Source of the DNA: Enterocloster alcoholdehydrogenati
GTDB taxonomy: Bacteria; Bacillota; Clostridia; Lachnospirales; Lachnospiraceae
Direction: 5' to 3'
Length of the DNA: 64,000 bases
NCBI RefSeq assembly: GCF_013282095.1
Contig: NZ_BLTJ01000003.1
Span: forward strand, 248,001 to 312,000
Shown here: in pieces, positions 46,033-54,185 of the stretch
Layout of the letters: the number at the start of each line of letters is the position of its first letter
Position numbering within the stretch: the first letter of the stretch is position 1
Program-made: the position numbers and the translations under genes
The notes under the pieces: model-generated
Database searches by the model: none
The model's input: the letters and a program-made list of their open reading frames with translations, nothing else
Told to the model about the DNA's origin: nothing

Positions 46033-46962
46033 ATGGACAGAAATACATTCTATCCCATTTATGAAGGTACAAGGCCATATCAAAATAACATAGCTATTTT
46101 AAAGGACTATAACGGACAAAGACAGAAGTTGACCTACTGTTATAAGGTGCGCCAAAGTGGTGTTTGTGATGGAAGGGCGGCTCCTGCTGAAAAGAACACT
46201 GTCAACGAAAAGAAGCTGGAAAATAATTTGATTCGAGCCAGAAATACAGTGTATGAATTGGCATTGTGCAATGAATGGGATTGGTTTTTAACAATTACCC
46301 TTGATCCAGAAAAATATGACAGAGAAAATCTCCCTAAATTTAGGACGGATTTTTCACGGTTTATACGAGAGTATGGAAAAAGGCAGAGATTGAATATCAA
46401 GTATCTGGTAATTCCAGAACAGCACAAGAAGGGCGGATGGCATATGCATGGATTCCTAAAAGGTATTCCACCGGATTATTTAAGATTATTTTCCTTAGAA
46501 GAAAAACTCCCTCAATATTTACGAAAAAAATTGAAACAGGGTATGTATATTTATGACTGGCCAGCCTATCGTCAAAAGTTTGGATTCTGCGATATTGAAC
46601 CAGTAAGAAATTTACAGGCAGCCTCAGCTTATGTTACCAAATACATTACGAAAAGTTTCGGTGCAGGTGTCCAAAATCTGGGAGGTCATTTATACTATGC
46701 TTCTCAGGGATTGCAACGCGCAAAAGTGGTAAAAAAGGGGAAAATGAATCCAGATTCCATTTACTGGGATTTTGAAAATGAATATGTCAAAATCAAATGG
46801 TTTGATGGTAAGGATATAGAGGTTTTAAATCTGGTGCAAGAAGATACCCACATCAAAGAACTTCGTCAAAAAAGAGATGTTCTGTATGAATCCAGAAAAT
46901 GGGAACCAGAAGTAAACATAGAGACAGGGGAGATTTTATTTGACTCTCCATTCAAAGATTAA
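46033..46962 (+). CDS. HUH-type rolling-circle replication initiator
   Basis: A 309-aa protein with the three motifs of HUH endonucleases: FLTITLDP (residues 85-92), the metal-binding His137 and His139 in GGWHMHGFLKG, and the catalytic-tyrosine motif AYVTKYITK (Tyr200, Tyr204). The combination resembles the G2P/VP4-like replication proteins of small plasmids, inoviruses and microviruses. It nicks a double-strand origin and could double as a relaxase. Start ATG 46033 has AGGAAGG (46017-46023); the open frame extends to an upstream GTG without a ribosome site. Confidence 0.88.
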   Translation: MDRNTFYPIYEGTRPYQNNIAILKDYNGQRQKLTYCYKVRQSGVCDGRAAPAEKNTVNEKKLENNLIRARNTVYELALCNEWDWFLTITLDPEKYDRENLPKFRTDFSRFIREYGKRQRLNIKYLVIPEQHKKGGWHMHGFLKGIPPDYLRLFSLEEKLPQYLRKKLKQGMYIYDWPAYRQKFGFCDIEPVRNLQAASAYVTKYITKSFGAGVQNLGGHLYYASQGLQRAKVVKKGKMNPDSIYWDFENEYVKIKWFDGKDIEVLNLVQEDTHIKELRQKRDVLYESRKWEPEVNIETGEILFDSPFKD

Positions 46963-47168
46963 AAACAGGGTGTAGGGCTTCACTTAAATAAAACAAACAA
47001 TTATAAAAACTACGAAAAATAACACAAAACAACAATTATATTGAAAACATATATTATTCCAAAATATTTTACATATAAAAATTCCAAATCAAAAAATCAA
47101 TCAAAAATCTAATCATAATTCCAAAATCAAATATTATCGAATCCTTACACCACCAAAAGGTGGCGTAA
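46963..47168. other. Very AT-rich spacer with ATTCCAAA repeats and RBS hairpin
   Basis: About 200 nt of nearly 80% A+T. ATTCCAAA recurs at 47056, 47081 and 47118, possible integrase or excisionase arm sites. The integrase ribosome site lies in the hairpin CCACC-AAAA-GGTGG (47150-47163). No excisionase gene is visible. Confidence 0.5.
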
Positions 47169-48482
47169 ATGAATAAAATAAGTGCAAAGGATATGGCGGT
47201 CTTGCAAGAGGCTCTTGCCAGTGGTATATTAAACATCGAGGATGTGCAACAGGTACTCAATATGAAAAAGGAAGAATATTATTTATCGTTGCACAAATAT
47301 GACATATATGAGGGGAAGGACGGTAAATGGTACACATATCTGCCAGACAAGACCCAGAAGCAAGGGAGGCGAAAGCTGAAAAGAACTTCGGAAACAGCAA
47401 TTAAGCAGGCTGTCATTGGCTTTTATAAAGACTGGGAAAAGCAGGAAAAAGGGAAAGAATTAACTCTTAGACAATTATATCCCATCTGGATAGAATGGAA
47501 AGGCGCTCATACACGCGCCACAGCGTCCATACGGCGTTTTAACTGTGATTGGAAGAAATTCTATCTTCCATATTCCAAACTCATAGACAAGCCTATTATA
47601 GAGCTTACAGTAACAGAATTAGACCTGTGGGCGCATAAGATGATTAAGAAACATAATATGACAAAGACCTGCTACTATACCATGACAATTCTGATACGGC
47701 AGATGTTAGACTATGCCGTTGACCCTCTTGGGATTATTTCGGAAAATCCATTCCGCCAAATTAAACTGCAAAAGAAAATGCTTAGAAAAACCGTCAAGAA
47801 AAATGATGAATCACAAGTGTTTCTCTTGGATGAAACGCCCAGAATTATAGAGGCGGCTTTGCAGGATTTTAATAATAATCCTCTGAACACTGCCCCCCTT
47901 ACGGTTCCTCTTGGATTTCTGACAGGTCTCCGCTTGGGAGAGATGGCGGCTATCAAGGGTTCGGATATAATCGGCAATGTTCTCTATGTTCAAAGGATGG
48001 AGGAAGAAGTGTATGATTACTCCGATTTAGAACACATTCGCCTGATAGAACGGGCAGTTGTGGATAATGCAAAAACTGACGCTGGTATTCGTGAGGTTCC
48101 TTTGGTTCCGCAGGCTCTCAAACTCATTGAGGCGATTCGGGCATCCAATCAGATGAACGGATGGTCTAATAAAGAATTTCTGTTTCTGAATAATGGAGAA
48201 AGAATGACTACCCGTACAATCAAGTACCGGATTTCAAAATATTGTAAGCAGTGCGATATTATGGAAAAAAGTTTTCATAAGGTGCGGAAAACATATATAT
48301 CCGCATTGATTGACAGCGGTATCAATATCAATGAAATTCGGAAAGCAGTAGGACATACGGATGAGCGTACAACATTTTCTAACTACTGCTACAATCGCAT
48401 GGGGAAACAGGAGACAGCACAGCTTTTTGAAAATGCGCTGGTTAATGAAAATGGAATTGCTGATTGCAGGATAGCAATTTGA
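47169..48482 (+). CDS. int: Tyrosine recombinase / integrase
   Basis: A 437-aa integrase of the Tn916/phage type: N-terminal arm-binding region, SAM-like core-binding domain (about residues 97-190, ELTLRQLYPIWIEWKG) and catalytic domain with Arg255 (TGLRLGE), Lys302, His370-x-x-Arg373 (SFHKVRKTY), His396 (VGHTDERTT) and Tyr406 (NYCY). It ends 58 nt from the att repeat in tRNA-Met, the usual position. The start ATG 47169 is preceded by AGGTGG inside a hairpin, which may keep expression low. Confidence 0.97.
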   Translation: MNKISAKDMAVLQEALASGILNIEDVQQVLNMKKEEYYLSLHKYDIYEGKDGKWYTYLPDKTQKQGRRKLKRTSETAIKQAVIGFYKDWEKQEKGKELTLRQLYPIWIEWKGAHTRATASIRRFNCDWKKFYLPYSKLIDKPIIELTVTELDLWAHKMIKKHNMTKTCYYTMTILIRQMLDYAVDPLGIISENPFRQIKLQKKMLRKTVKKNDESQVFLLDETPRIIEAALQDFNNNPLNTAPLTVPLGFLTGLRLGEMAAIKGSDIIGNVLYVQRMEEEVYDYSDLEHIRLIERAVVDNAKTDAGIREVPLVPQALKLIEAIRASNQMNGWSNKEFLFLNNGERMTTRTIKYRISKYCKQCDIMEKSFHKVRKTYISALIDSGININEIRKAVGHTDERTTFSNYCYNRMGKQETAQLFENALVNENGIADCRIAI

Positions 48483-48502
48483 GGTACTCAAAGGTACTCA
48501 AA
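48482..48502 (+). repeat. Paired AGGTACTCAAA repeats at the right end
   Basis: Copies at 48482-48492 and 48492-48502, same orientation as the left-end pair; the first overlaps the end of int. Confidence 0.7.
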
Positions 48503-48513
48503 CCAAAAACAAA

Positions 48514-48539
48514 GAAACCCTTGAAAAATCAAGGGTTTC
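48514..48539. terminator. Element-borne terminator beside tRNA-Met
   Basis: A perfect 11-bp stem (48514-48524 with 48529-48539). On the - strand it is followed by TTTGTTTTTGG, so it replaces the terminator that integration separated from the tRNA; on the + strand it lies after int. Confidence 0.85.
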
Positions 48540-48540
48540 A

Positions 48541-48568
48541 AAGTAGCGGAAGGGAGATTCGAACTCTC
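48541..48568. repeat. att direct repeat, right copy (3' end of the intact tRNA-Met)
   Basis: Identical to 42530-42557; it restores the 3' part of the tRNA gene. Confidence 0.93.
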
Positions 48569-48617
48569 GACACCACGGGTATGAACCGTGTGCTCTAGCC
48601 AACTGAGCTATTCCGCC
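48544..48617 (-). tRNA. tRNA-Met (CAT)
   Basis: A 74-nt cloverleaf on the - strand: acceptor GGCGGAA with TTCCGCT (one G-U), D-arm AGCTCAGTTGGCTAGAGC, anticodon arm CACGGTTCATACCCGTG with CAT, T-arm with GTTCGAATC. CCA is not encoded. It lacks the initiator-type CGCGGGG start, so it is elongator Met or, less likely, tRNA-Ile2. It is the integration site of the 6-kb element. Confidence 0.93.
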
Positions 48618-48635
48618 GTATTCAATTGGAATGGA

Positions 48636-48708
48636 TGGGGCCTACAGGGCTCGAACCTGTGACCCTCTGCTTGTAAGGCAGATGCTCTCCCAGCTGAGCT
48701 AAGACCCC
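48636..48708 (-). tRNA. tRNA-Val (TAC)
   Basis: A 73-nt cloverleaf on the - strand: acceptor GGGGTCT/AGGCCCC, anticodon arm CTGCCTTACAAGCAG with TAC, T-arm GGTTCGAGCC. It lies just upstream of tRNA-Met in the same transcription unit. Confidence 0.95.
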
Positions 48709-48751
48709 GTATCCAGTGCCTCGCTTGTGTCTCACTCGCGACTGCCTGTAC

Positions 48752-48780
48752 AGTATATGATAAATTGTGGCAATTGTCAA
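48752..48780 (-). promoter_or_regulatory. Promoter of the tRNA-Val / tRNA-Met unit
   Basis: On the - strand TTGACA (48775-48780), 17 nt, TATACT (48752-48757): a near-consensus promoter. Confidence 0.9.
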
Positions 48781-48923
48781 CACTTTTTTGAAAAAAATTA
48801 AAAAAAGATTTTTTGCCCTTATTTTAAGCGGTTTTACGGCCTTTTTGGCGGGAAGGAAATTGTTCTTTTTTTGATATTTAATAGAAAATTCCCCATTGCT
48901 TTATATTCATTTGAGGGTGGTCG

Positions 48924-48932
48924 TGGTATAAT
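48924..48932 (+). promoter_or_regulatory. Extended -10 promoter before the lipid-kinase-like gene
   Basis: TGGTATAAT (48924-48932); no clear -35. Confidence 0.6.
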
Positions 48933-48971
48933 ATCCACAGATGTTACTACAGGAAAGGACCCTACGCCTCT

Positions 48972-49898
48972 ATGTACTATTTTATTGTGAACCCCAGCGC
49001 AGGCTCCGGCAGAGGCAGGAGAGTTTGGAAAGCGATCGCCTGTTATATGGACCTGCACAATATTGAATATGAAGCTATCTTAACCGGAGGAACCGGTGAA
49101 GCGCGGACAGCAGCCAGGGAGCTTACAAAGAAAAATCGTAAGCCGGGCCTTTTGATCGTGGTAGGAGGAAGCGGCACTATGAACGAGGTGCTGGATGGAG
49201 CCATGTTCCACGGCCTTCTGGATCTGGGCTACATTCCCGCAGGAACGGGAAATGATCTGTCCCGCTGCCTTCATATGCCCAAAAGCGCGGTGCGCTGTCT
49301 GAAGAACCAGCTCCATCCAAGACATTTTTCCATGGTAGATTACGGTGTTCTTTCCTGTGGCGAACGAGAGGTATCCCACAGGCGGTTTATGGTCAGCGCC
49401 GGAATCGGCTTTGATGCGGCGGTCTGTCATATGGCAGCCGGATCGAGAATGCGTGGCGTGCTGGGGCGTATGGGACTTGGAAAGCTGTCCAGCCTGTTTC
49501 TTGGCTTTCGCCAGTTCCTGCACTGCCGCTCCAGCCGTGGATACATCCTCTTAGACGGTGTAAAAAAGGTGGAATTTAATCACATCCTGTTTATATCCTG
49601 TCACATCCAGCCCTCAGAGGGCGGAGGTTTTCTCTTTGCCCCAAGGGCAGACGGCAGCGACGGAAGGATGAATATCTGCGTGGTAAGCCATTCCTCCCGG
49701 ACAAAGCTTCTTAGGGTGATGCTTCAGGCTCTGACCGGCCGTTTTAAAAAGCATACGGGAGCCAGGAACTTTGAGTGCAGAGAGGTTTCCATTCACACAG
49801 ACGCCCCGCTTCCGGTCCATGTGGACGGAGAATTCTGCGGGGTACAGACTGAGCTGCGGGCACAGTGCATTTCCAGACAGATCCGTATGGTCATATGA
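48972..49898 (+). CDS. Diacylglycerol/lipid kinase-family protein with GGSGT instead of GGDGT
   Basis: A 308-aa member of the DagK/YegS/sphingosine-kinase fold: [12 protein letters not shown], the nucleotide loop [14 protein letters not shown] (65-75), [13 protein letters not shown] and a C-terminal VHVDGEFCG. The family's GGDGT Asp is Ser67 here (AGC at 49170-49172). The residue is important for ATP/Mg handling in characterised kinases, so activity may be altered. AGGAAAGGA lies about 13 nt from the ATG. It begins the ispF-cysS-mrnC-rlmB gene run. Substrate is unknown. Confidence 0.88.
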   Translation: MYYFIVNPSAGSGRGRRVWKAIACYMDLHNIEYEAILTGGTGEARTAARELTKKNRKPGLLIVVGGSGTMNEVLDGAMFHGLLDLGYIPAGTGNDLSRCLHMPKSAVRCLKNQLHPRHFSMVDYGVLSCGEREVSHRRFMVSAGIGFDAAVCHMAAGSRMRGVLGRMGLGKLSSLFLGFRQFLHCRSSRGYILLDGVKKVEFNHILFISCHIQPSEGGGFLFAPRADGSDGRMNICVVSHSSRTKLLRVMLQALTGRFKKHTGARNFECREVSIHTDAPLPVHVDGEFCGVQTELRAQCISRQIRMVI

Positions 49899-49950
49899 CA
49901 GGCAGGGGGATTTCCCCGCATACCAGAAAAGAAAAGGAGAACCATTGAAA

Positions 49951-50496
49951 ATGAGAATCGGACAAGGCTATGATGTTCACCGGCTGACAGAGGGACGCAG
50001 GATGATACTGGGAGGAGTGGAGATTCCCTATGAAAAGGGTCTGCTGGGCCATTCGGATGCTGATGTGCTGGTGCACGCAGTAATGGATGCCCTTTTGGGA
50101 GCCGCGGCCTTAGGCGACATCGGACAGCATTTCCCGGATACAGATCCGGCATATAAAGGCATTTCCAGTATTGAACTTCTGAAAAAGGTAGGAGAACTTC
50201 TGGAGGGCCAGGGGTATGTAATCGAGAATATTGATGCAACCATCATTGCCCAGCGCCCCAAGCTGGCCCCATACCGTGCGCAGATGGCGGAAAATATCGC
50301 ATCGGCCCTTCATCTGGATCCATCCAGAGTCAGCGTAAAAGCTACCACAGAGGAGGGACTCGGCTTTACGGGAAGCGGGGAAGGAATCGCTTCTCAGGCA
50401 ATTACATTATTGACGGAGACGGCGGATTACTGCTATGATAATAGCATCATGTCAGAAGGCTGTCACGGCTGCGGAGGCTGCGGCCGGGAGCGATAA
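49951..50496 (+). CDS. ispF: 2-C-methyl-D-erythritol 2,4-cyclodiphosphate synthase with Cys-rich tail
   Basis: MEP-pathway enzyme forming MEcPP, 181 aa. Residues 1-157 carry the normal motifs: [12 protein letters not shown] (metal-binding Asp/His), [31 protein letters not shown] and [15 protein letters not shown]. The C-terminal about 20 residues after TETAD are extra and cysteine-rich ([21 protein letters not shown]), an extension not part of the family. AAGGAG is 12 nt before the ATG. Isoprenoid synthesis, trimeric cytosolic enzyme. Confidence 0.96.
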   Translation: MRIGQGYDVHRLTEGRRMILGGVEIPYEKGLLGHSDADVLVHAVMDALLGAAALGDIGQHFPDTDPAYKGISSIELLKKVGELLEGQGYVIENIDATIIAQRPKLAPYRAQMAENIASALHLDPSRVSVKATTEEGLGFTGSGEGIASQAITLLTETADYCYDNSIMSEGCHGCGGCGRER

Positions 50497-50530
50497 ACAG
50501 TGTTCTGAATCATAAGCGAGGAGAAAGCGT

Positions 50531-51940
50531 ATGAAAATATTTAATACATTGTCCAGAAGAAAAGAAGAATTTGTCCCCCTTACTCCGGGCGAGGTGAAAA
50601 TGTATGTGTGCGGGCCTACGGTATATAACCTGCCTCACATTGGAAATGCACGTCCCATGATCATGTTCGACACCGTGCGCCGGTATTTTGAATACAAGGG
50701 CTATAAGGTAAGCTTTGTTTCCAATTTTACAGACGTAGACGATAAAATTATTAAAAAGGCAAACGAAGAGGGCGTAGACGCATCTGTCATTTCCGAGCGC
50801 TATATCAAAGAGTGCAAAAAGGATATGAAGGCCATGAACATAGAGCCTGCTACAGTACATCCCCAGGCGACCCAGGAGATCCAGGGCATGATCGATATGA
50901 TCCAGACCCTGATTGATAAGGGGCACGCTTATGCGGCGGAGGACGGCACCGTCTATTTTAAGACGGGGTCTTTTGAAGAATATGGAAAATTATCCCATAA
51001 AAATCTGGATGAGCTTCAGTCCGGCTTCCGTGAGATTAAGGTAACGGGAGAAGAGGGGAAGGAGGATCCCAATGACTTTGTGCTATGGAAGCCTAAGAAG
51101 GAGGGAGAGCCTTACTGGGAGTCCCCATGGTGCCAGGGGCGTCCGGGCTGGCATATCGAGTGTTCCGTGATGGCAAAGCGTTATCTGGGAGATTCCATCG
51201 ATATCCACGCCGGCGGTGAGGATCTGATATTCCCTCACCATGAAAATGAGATCGCCCAGAGCGAGTGCGCAAATGGCAAGCCATTTGCGGCCTACTGGAT
51301 GCACAACGGTTTTTTAAATATTGACAATAAAAAAATGTCCAAATCCCTGGGGAATTTCTTTACCATTCGTGATATTGCGGAGAAATATGACCTTCAGGTA
51401 CTGCGTTTCTTTATGCTCAGTGCTCATTACCGCAGCCCCTTAAACTTCAGCGCCGAACTGATGGAGGCCTCCAAAAATGGTCTGGAGCGCATTCTGACCT
51501 GTATGGATAAGCTTAAGGAGCTGGAGACAAAGGCAGAGGGCGGCCAGCTGACGGCAGAAGAAACTCAAAGAATGGCTCAGGCCGATAAGCTGAGAGAAAA
51601 ATTTGAGGCTGCCATGGAAGATGATTTTAATACGGCAGACGCTGTTTCCGCCGTGTTTGAACTTGTAAAGCTGGCAAACTCTACGGCGGACAATTCCGGC
51701 ACAGAGGCATATGTCGCCGGGCTCAGAGCCCTGATCGCCCGTCTGTGCGGCGTGCTTGGCATCATTACTGAGCGCAGGATAGAGGTTCTGGACGAGGAAG
51801 TGGAGGCTATGATCGCTGCCAGACAGCAGGCCAGAAAGGAAAAGAATTTTGCGCTTGCCGATGAAATCCGCGGGAAACTCCTGGATATGGGAATTGTATT
51901 AGAAGATACCAGAGAGGGCGTAAAGTGGAAGAGAGCATAA
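50531..51940 (+). CDS. cysS: Cysteinyl-tRNA synthetase
   Basis: Class-I synthetase, 469 aa. VCGPTVYNLPHIGNARP contains the HIGH-equivalent and the first zinc cysteine; further zinc ligands are in WHIECSVM and IHAGGEDLIFPHHENE; KMSKSLGNFFT is the KMSKS loop. The C-terminal DALR-like helical domain ends with KNFALADEIRGKLLDMGI. GCGAGGAG precedes the ATG. The last codons overlap the next gene. Confidence 0.98.
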   Translation: MKIFNTLSRRKEEFVPLTPGEVKMYVCGPTVYNLPHIGNARPMIMFDTVRRYFEYKGYKVSFVSNFTDVDDKIIKKANEEGVDASVISERYIKECKKDMKAMNIEPATVHPQATQEIQGMIDMIQTLIDKGHAYAAEDGTVYFKTGSFEEYGKLSHKNLDELQSGFREIKVTGEEGKEDPNDFVLWKPKKEGEPYWESPWCQGRPGWHIECSVMAKRYLGDSIDIHAGGEDLIFPHHENEIAQSECANGKPFAAYWMHNGFLNIDNKKMSKSLGNFFTIRDIAEKYDLQVLRFFMLSAHYRSPLNFSAELMEASKNGLERILTCMDKLKELETKAEGGQLTAEETQRMAQADKLREKFEAAMEDDFNTADAVSAVFELVKLANSTADNSGTEAYVAGLRALIARLCGVLGIITERRIEVLDEEVEAMIAARQQARKEKNFALADEIRGKLLDMGIVLEDTREGVKWKRA

Positions 51941-52407
51941 CATTAAAGGACTTTCTTGCATACTATAAAGACGCTATGAGACTGGAACCGGTAGACGCCG
52001 GTTCCTATTCTCCGTTGGTTCTGGCCTACATCGGAGATGCGGTTTATGAGGTGATCATCCGCACCAAGGTCATCAACCGGGGCAGTATGCAGGTGAATAA
52101 GATGCACAAGAAAAGCTCGGAGCTTGTAAACGCCGGCGCTCAGGCGTGCCTGATCCGCGCGATGGAAGAGGAACTGACGCCGGAGGAGCACGCAGTATAT
52201 AAGCGCGGCCGCAACGCCAAATCTGTCACTATGGCAAAGCACGCCACCATGGCGGATTACCGCACCGCCACAGGGCTGGAGGCTCTGGTGGGCTGGCTCT
52301 TTTTAAATGAGCGGTATGAGCGGCTTATCGAGGTTGTCAGCCAGGGTCTGGAGAGGATCGGGGCTTTTGGAGAGAACCGTTCCGGGGAAGAAACCCCTAA
52401 GAAATAA
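51925..52407 (+). CDS. mrnC: Mini-ribonuclease III
   Basis: A 160-aa RNase III-like nuclease without dsRNA-binding domain, which matures 23S rRNA ends in Firmicutes. SPLVLAYIGDAVYEVIIR is the catalytic signature, and TGLEALVGWLFLN carries the second acidic pair. It starts at GTG 51925 inside the end of cysS (16-nt overlap), with GAGAGGG upstream. The cysS-mrnC-rlmB order is conserved in Firmicutes. Confidence 0.95.
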   Translation: MEESITLKDFLAYYKDAMRLEPVDAGSYSPLVLAYIGDAVYEVIIRTKVINRGSMQVNKMHKKSSELVNAGAQACLIRAMEEELTPEEHAVYKRGRNAKSVTMAKHATMADYRTATGLEALVGWLFLNERYERLIEVVSQGLERIGAFGENRSGEETPKK

Positions 52408-52435
52408 GAGTTTAAGAAACAGGAGAAATATTTTC

Positions 52436-53179
52436 ATGAGATACGAAGAACTGACCATAGAGGGCCGCAACGCTGTGCTGGAAGCCTTCCGTTCTGGAAA
52501 AACCATTGACAAGCTGTTTGTGCTGGACGGCTGTCAGGACGGTCCGGTGCGCACCATTGTAAGGGAAGCAAAAAAGCATGACACCATCATCAGCTATGTG
52601 GCAAAGGAGCGTCTGGATCAGCTGTCTGAAACCGGAAAACATCAGGGCGTTATTGCATATGCGGCTGCCTACGAGTATGCGCAGGTGGAGGATATGCTGA
52701 AGCTGGCGCAGGAAAAGGGAGAACCGCCCTTTTTATTCCTGCTGGACGGCATTGAGGATCCTCATAATCTGGGAGCCATCATCCGCACGGCTAACCTGGC
52801 CGGTGCTCACGGCGTCATTATTCCCAAGAGACGGGCCGTGGGGCTTACCGCTACGGTGGCAAAGACATCGGCAGGGGCTTTAAATTATACGCCGGTGGCA
52901 AAGGTAACCAATCTGACTGCTGTTATGGAGGAACTGAAGAAACAAGGGCTGTGGTTTGTCTGCGCTGATATGGGAGGCGAAGTGATGTACCGCATGAATC
53001 TTACCGGCCCCATTGGCCTGGTGATCGGAAATGAGGGAGAAGGGGTCGGCAAGCTGGTGCGGGAACACTGCGATATGACTGCATCCATCCCTATGAAAGG
53101 AGATATCGACTCCTTAAATGCCTCTGTGGCAGCCGGGGTGCTGGCATATGAGATTGTGCGCCAGCGTATGGCAAAATAG
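52436..53179 (+). CDS. rlmB: 23S rRNA (guanosine-2'-O)-methyltransferase, TrmH/SpoU family
   Basis: A 247-aa SPOUT methyltransferase: N-terminal substrate-binding domain (TIEGRNAVLEAFRSGKTIDKLFV) and catalytic domain with motif 1 DGIEDPHNLGAIIRTANLAGAHG, motif 2 GLVIGNEGEGVGKL and motif 3 IPMKGDIDSLNASVAAGVLAYE. The start ATG 52436 has AGGAGA 10 nt upstream; the open frame extends 43 codons further back without similarity. Modifies 23S rRNA. Confidence 0.95.
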   Translation: MRYEELTIEGRNAVLEAFRSGKTIDKLFVLDGCQDGPVRTIVREAKKHDTIISYVAKERLDQLSETGKHQGVIAYAAAYEYAQVEDMLKLAQEKGEPPFLFLLDGIEDPHNLGAIIRTANLAGAHGVIIPKRRAVGLTATVAKTSAGALNYTPVAKVTNLTAVMEELKKQGLWFVCADMGGEVMYRMNLTGPIGLVIGNEGEGVGKLVREHCDMTASIPMKGDIDSLNASVAAGVLAYEIVRQRMAK

Positions 53180-53201
53180 CATTTGGAAAGAGAGTGAACA
53201 T

Positions 53202-54164
53202 ATGATCAGACGAAGCGGAAATAAGACGGGTACCGCGGCGGTGCTTGCAGCCATCGTGATCGGTGCGAACGGTCTTTTAGGGACATTTCCGGCGGGAGCG
53301 GCTCAGACGGCTGTTATTGAGGACGGCCGGGTTCCGCTGTACAGTAAGCCGGCGGGCAGCTATGTGCGGACTCCCATCGCTTCCGGCGTAACGGTCTATA
53401 AAAATGATAAGGCTACTCTGGATGCTTCTAACATATCCGAGGGCTATGTGATGGTAAAATACACCGGAAGTGTAGGAAAGATCAAGGTACAGATCACAAA
53501 AAGCGGATCCGAAACATATACGTACGACTTAAATAACAGCGGCGTTTACGAGGTATTCCCACTTTCTGAGGGAAACGGCTCCTACCAGGTAAAGGTATTT
53601 GAAAATATCCAGGGCAACCAGTATTCCCAGGCGTTCAGCCAGAGCGTGGATGCCTCTATTACAAACACCTTCGGCCCGTTTTTGTATCCGAACCAGTATG
53701 TAAACTTCAACTCCGCCAGCGCGGCAGTGAAAAAAGGCGCGGAGATCTCTGCCGGAGCCACAGACCAGCTGGGAGTGGTTTCCGCCGTTTACAATTATGT
53801 GGTGACAAACCTTACTTACGATACAGCCAAGGCTTCTTCCGTGCAGTCAGGATACCTTCCGAACGTAGATGTGGTTCTGGCTCAGAAAAAGGGCATCTGC
53901 TTTGACTATGCGGCCCTGATGACTGCCATGCTGCGCTCCCAGGATATTCCGACCAAGCTGGTAGTCGGCTATACCGGAAACCTGTACCATGCCTGGATCA
54001 ATGTATACCTGGACGGCCAGGGCTGGGTAGACAACATCATTTACTTCGACGGAAACAGCTGGAAACTGATGGATCCTACCTTTGCTTCCTCCGCCAACCA
54101 GAGCAAGGAGATCATGCAGTACATAGGGAACGGCGCTAATTATAAGGCAAAATACAGCTACTAA
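53202..54164 (+). CDS. Secreted transglutaminase-like protein
   Basis: A 320-aa protein with a Sec signal peptide (about residues 1-37, ending PAGA-AQ). Residues about 190-300 form a transglutaminase-like papain fold with the triad Cys in KKGICFDYAALMTAMLRS, His in LYHAWINVYL and Asp in WKLMDPTF. The middle is beta-rich (about 60-150). Such proteins act as proteases or cross-linkers at the surface. GAAAGAGAG precedes the ATG. It stands 21 nt before the PilC-like gene, so it may belong functionally to the pilus operon. Confidence 0.9.
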   Translation: MIRRSGNKTGTAAVLAAIVIGANGLLGTFPAGAAQTAVIEDGRVPLYSKPAGSYVRTPIASGVTVYKNDKATLDASNISEGYVMVKYTGSVGKIKVQITKSGSETYTYDLNNSGVYEVFPLSEGNGSYQVKVFENIQGNQYSQAFSQSVDASITNTFGPFLYPNQYVNFNSASAAVKKGAEISAGATDQLGVVSAVYNYVVTNLTYDTAKASSVQSGYLPNVDVVLAQKKGICFDYAALMTAMLRSQDIPTKLVVGYTGNLYHAWINVYLDGQGWVDNIIYFDGNSWKLMDPTFASSANQSKEIMQYIGNGANYKAKYSY

Positions 54165-54185
54165 AACCGGCCGGGAGGAAATGAG

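Larger units (their letters stand above)
42530..48568. mobile_element. 6.0-kb integrative element in tRNA-Met (integrase, HUH initiator, FtsK/HerA-like ATPase)
   Basis: Bounded by identical 28-bp direct repeats (42530-42557 and 48541-48568) that match the 3' end of tRNA-Met. The interior is clearly more AT-rich than the flanks. Genes from left: secreted cargo (leftward), XRE repressor, small OB-like protein, two-TM protein, ATPase, HUH initiator, tyrosine integrase beside the tRNA. It has the minimal parts of an integrative mobilisable or AICE-like element: integration, rolling-circle-type replication and a DNA translocase. No relaxosome or type IV secretion genes and no phage structural genes were found. 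Confidence 0.9.

Noticed and set aside
42813-48482. Integrated filamentous (inovirus-like) prophage
   Set aside because: HUH initiator, small ssDNA-binding-like protein and an ATPase recall inoviruses, but there is no small coat protein with signal and TM, the ATPase lacks the C-terminal TM of Zot/pI proteins, and the secreted gene is a wall-binding protein. Kept only as an alternative.
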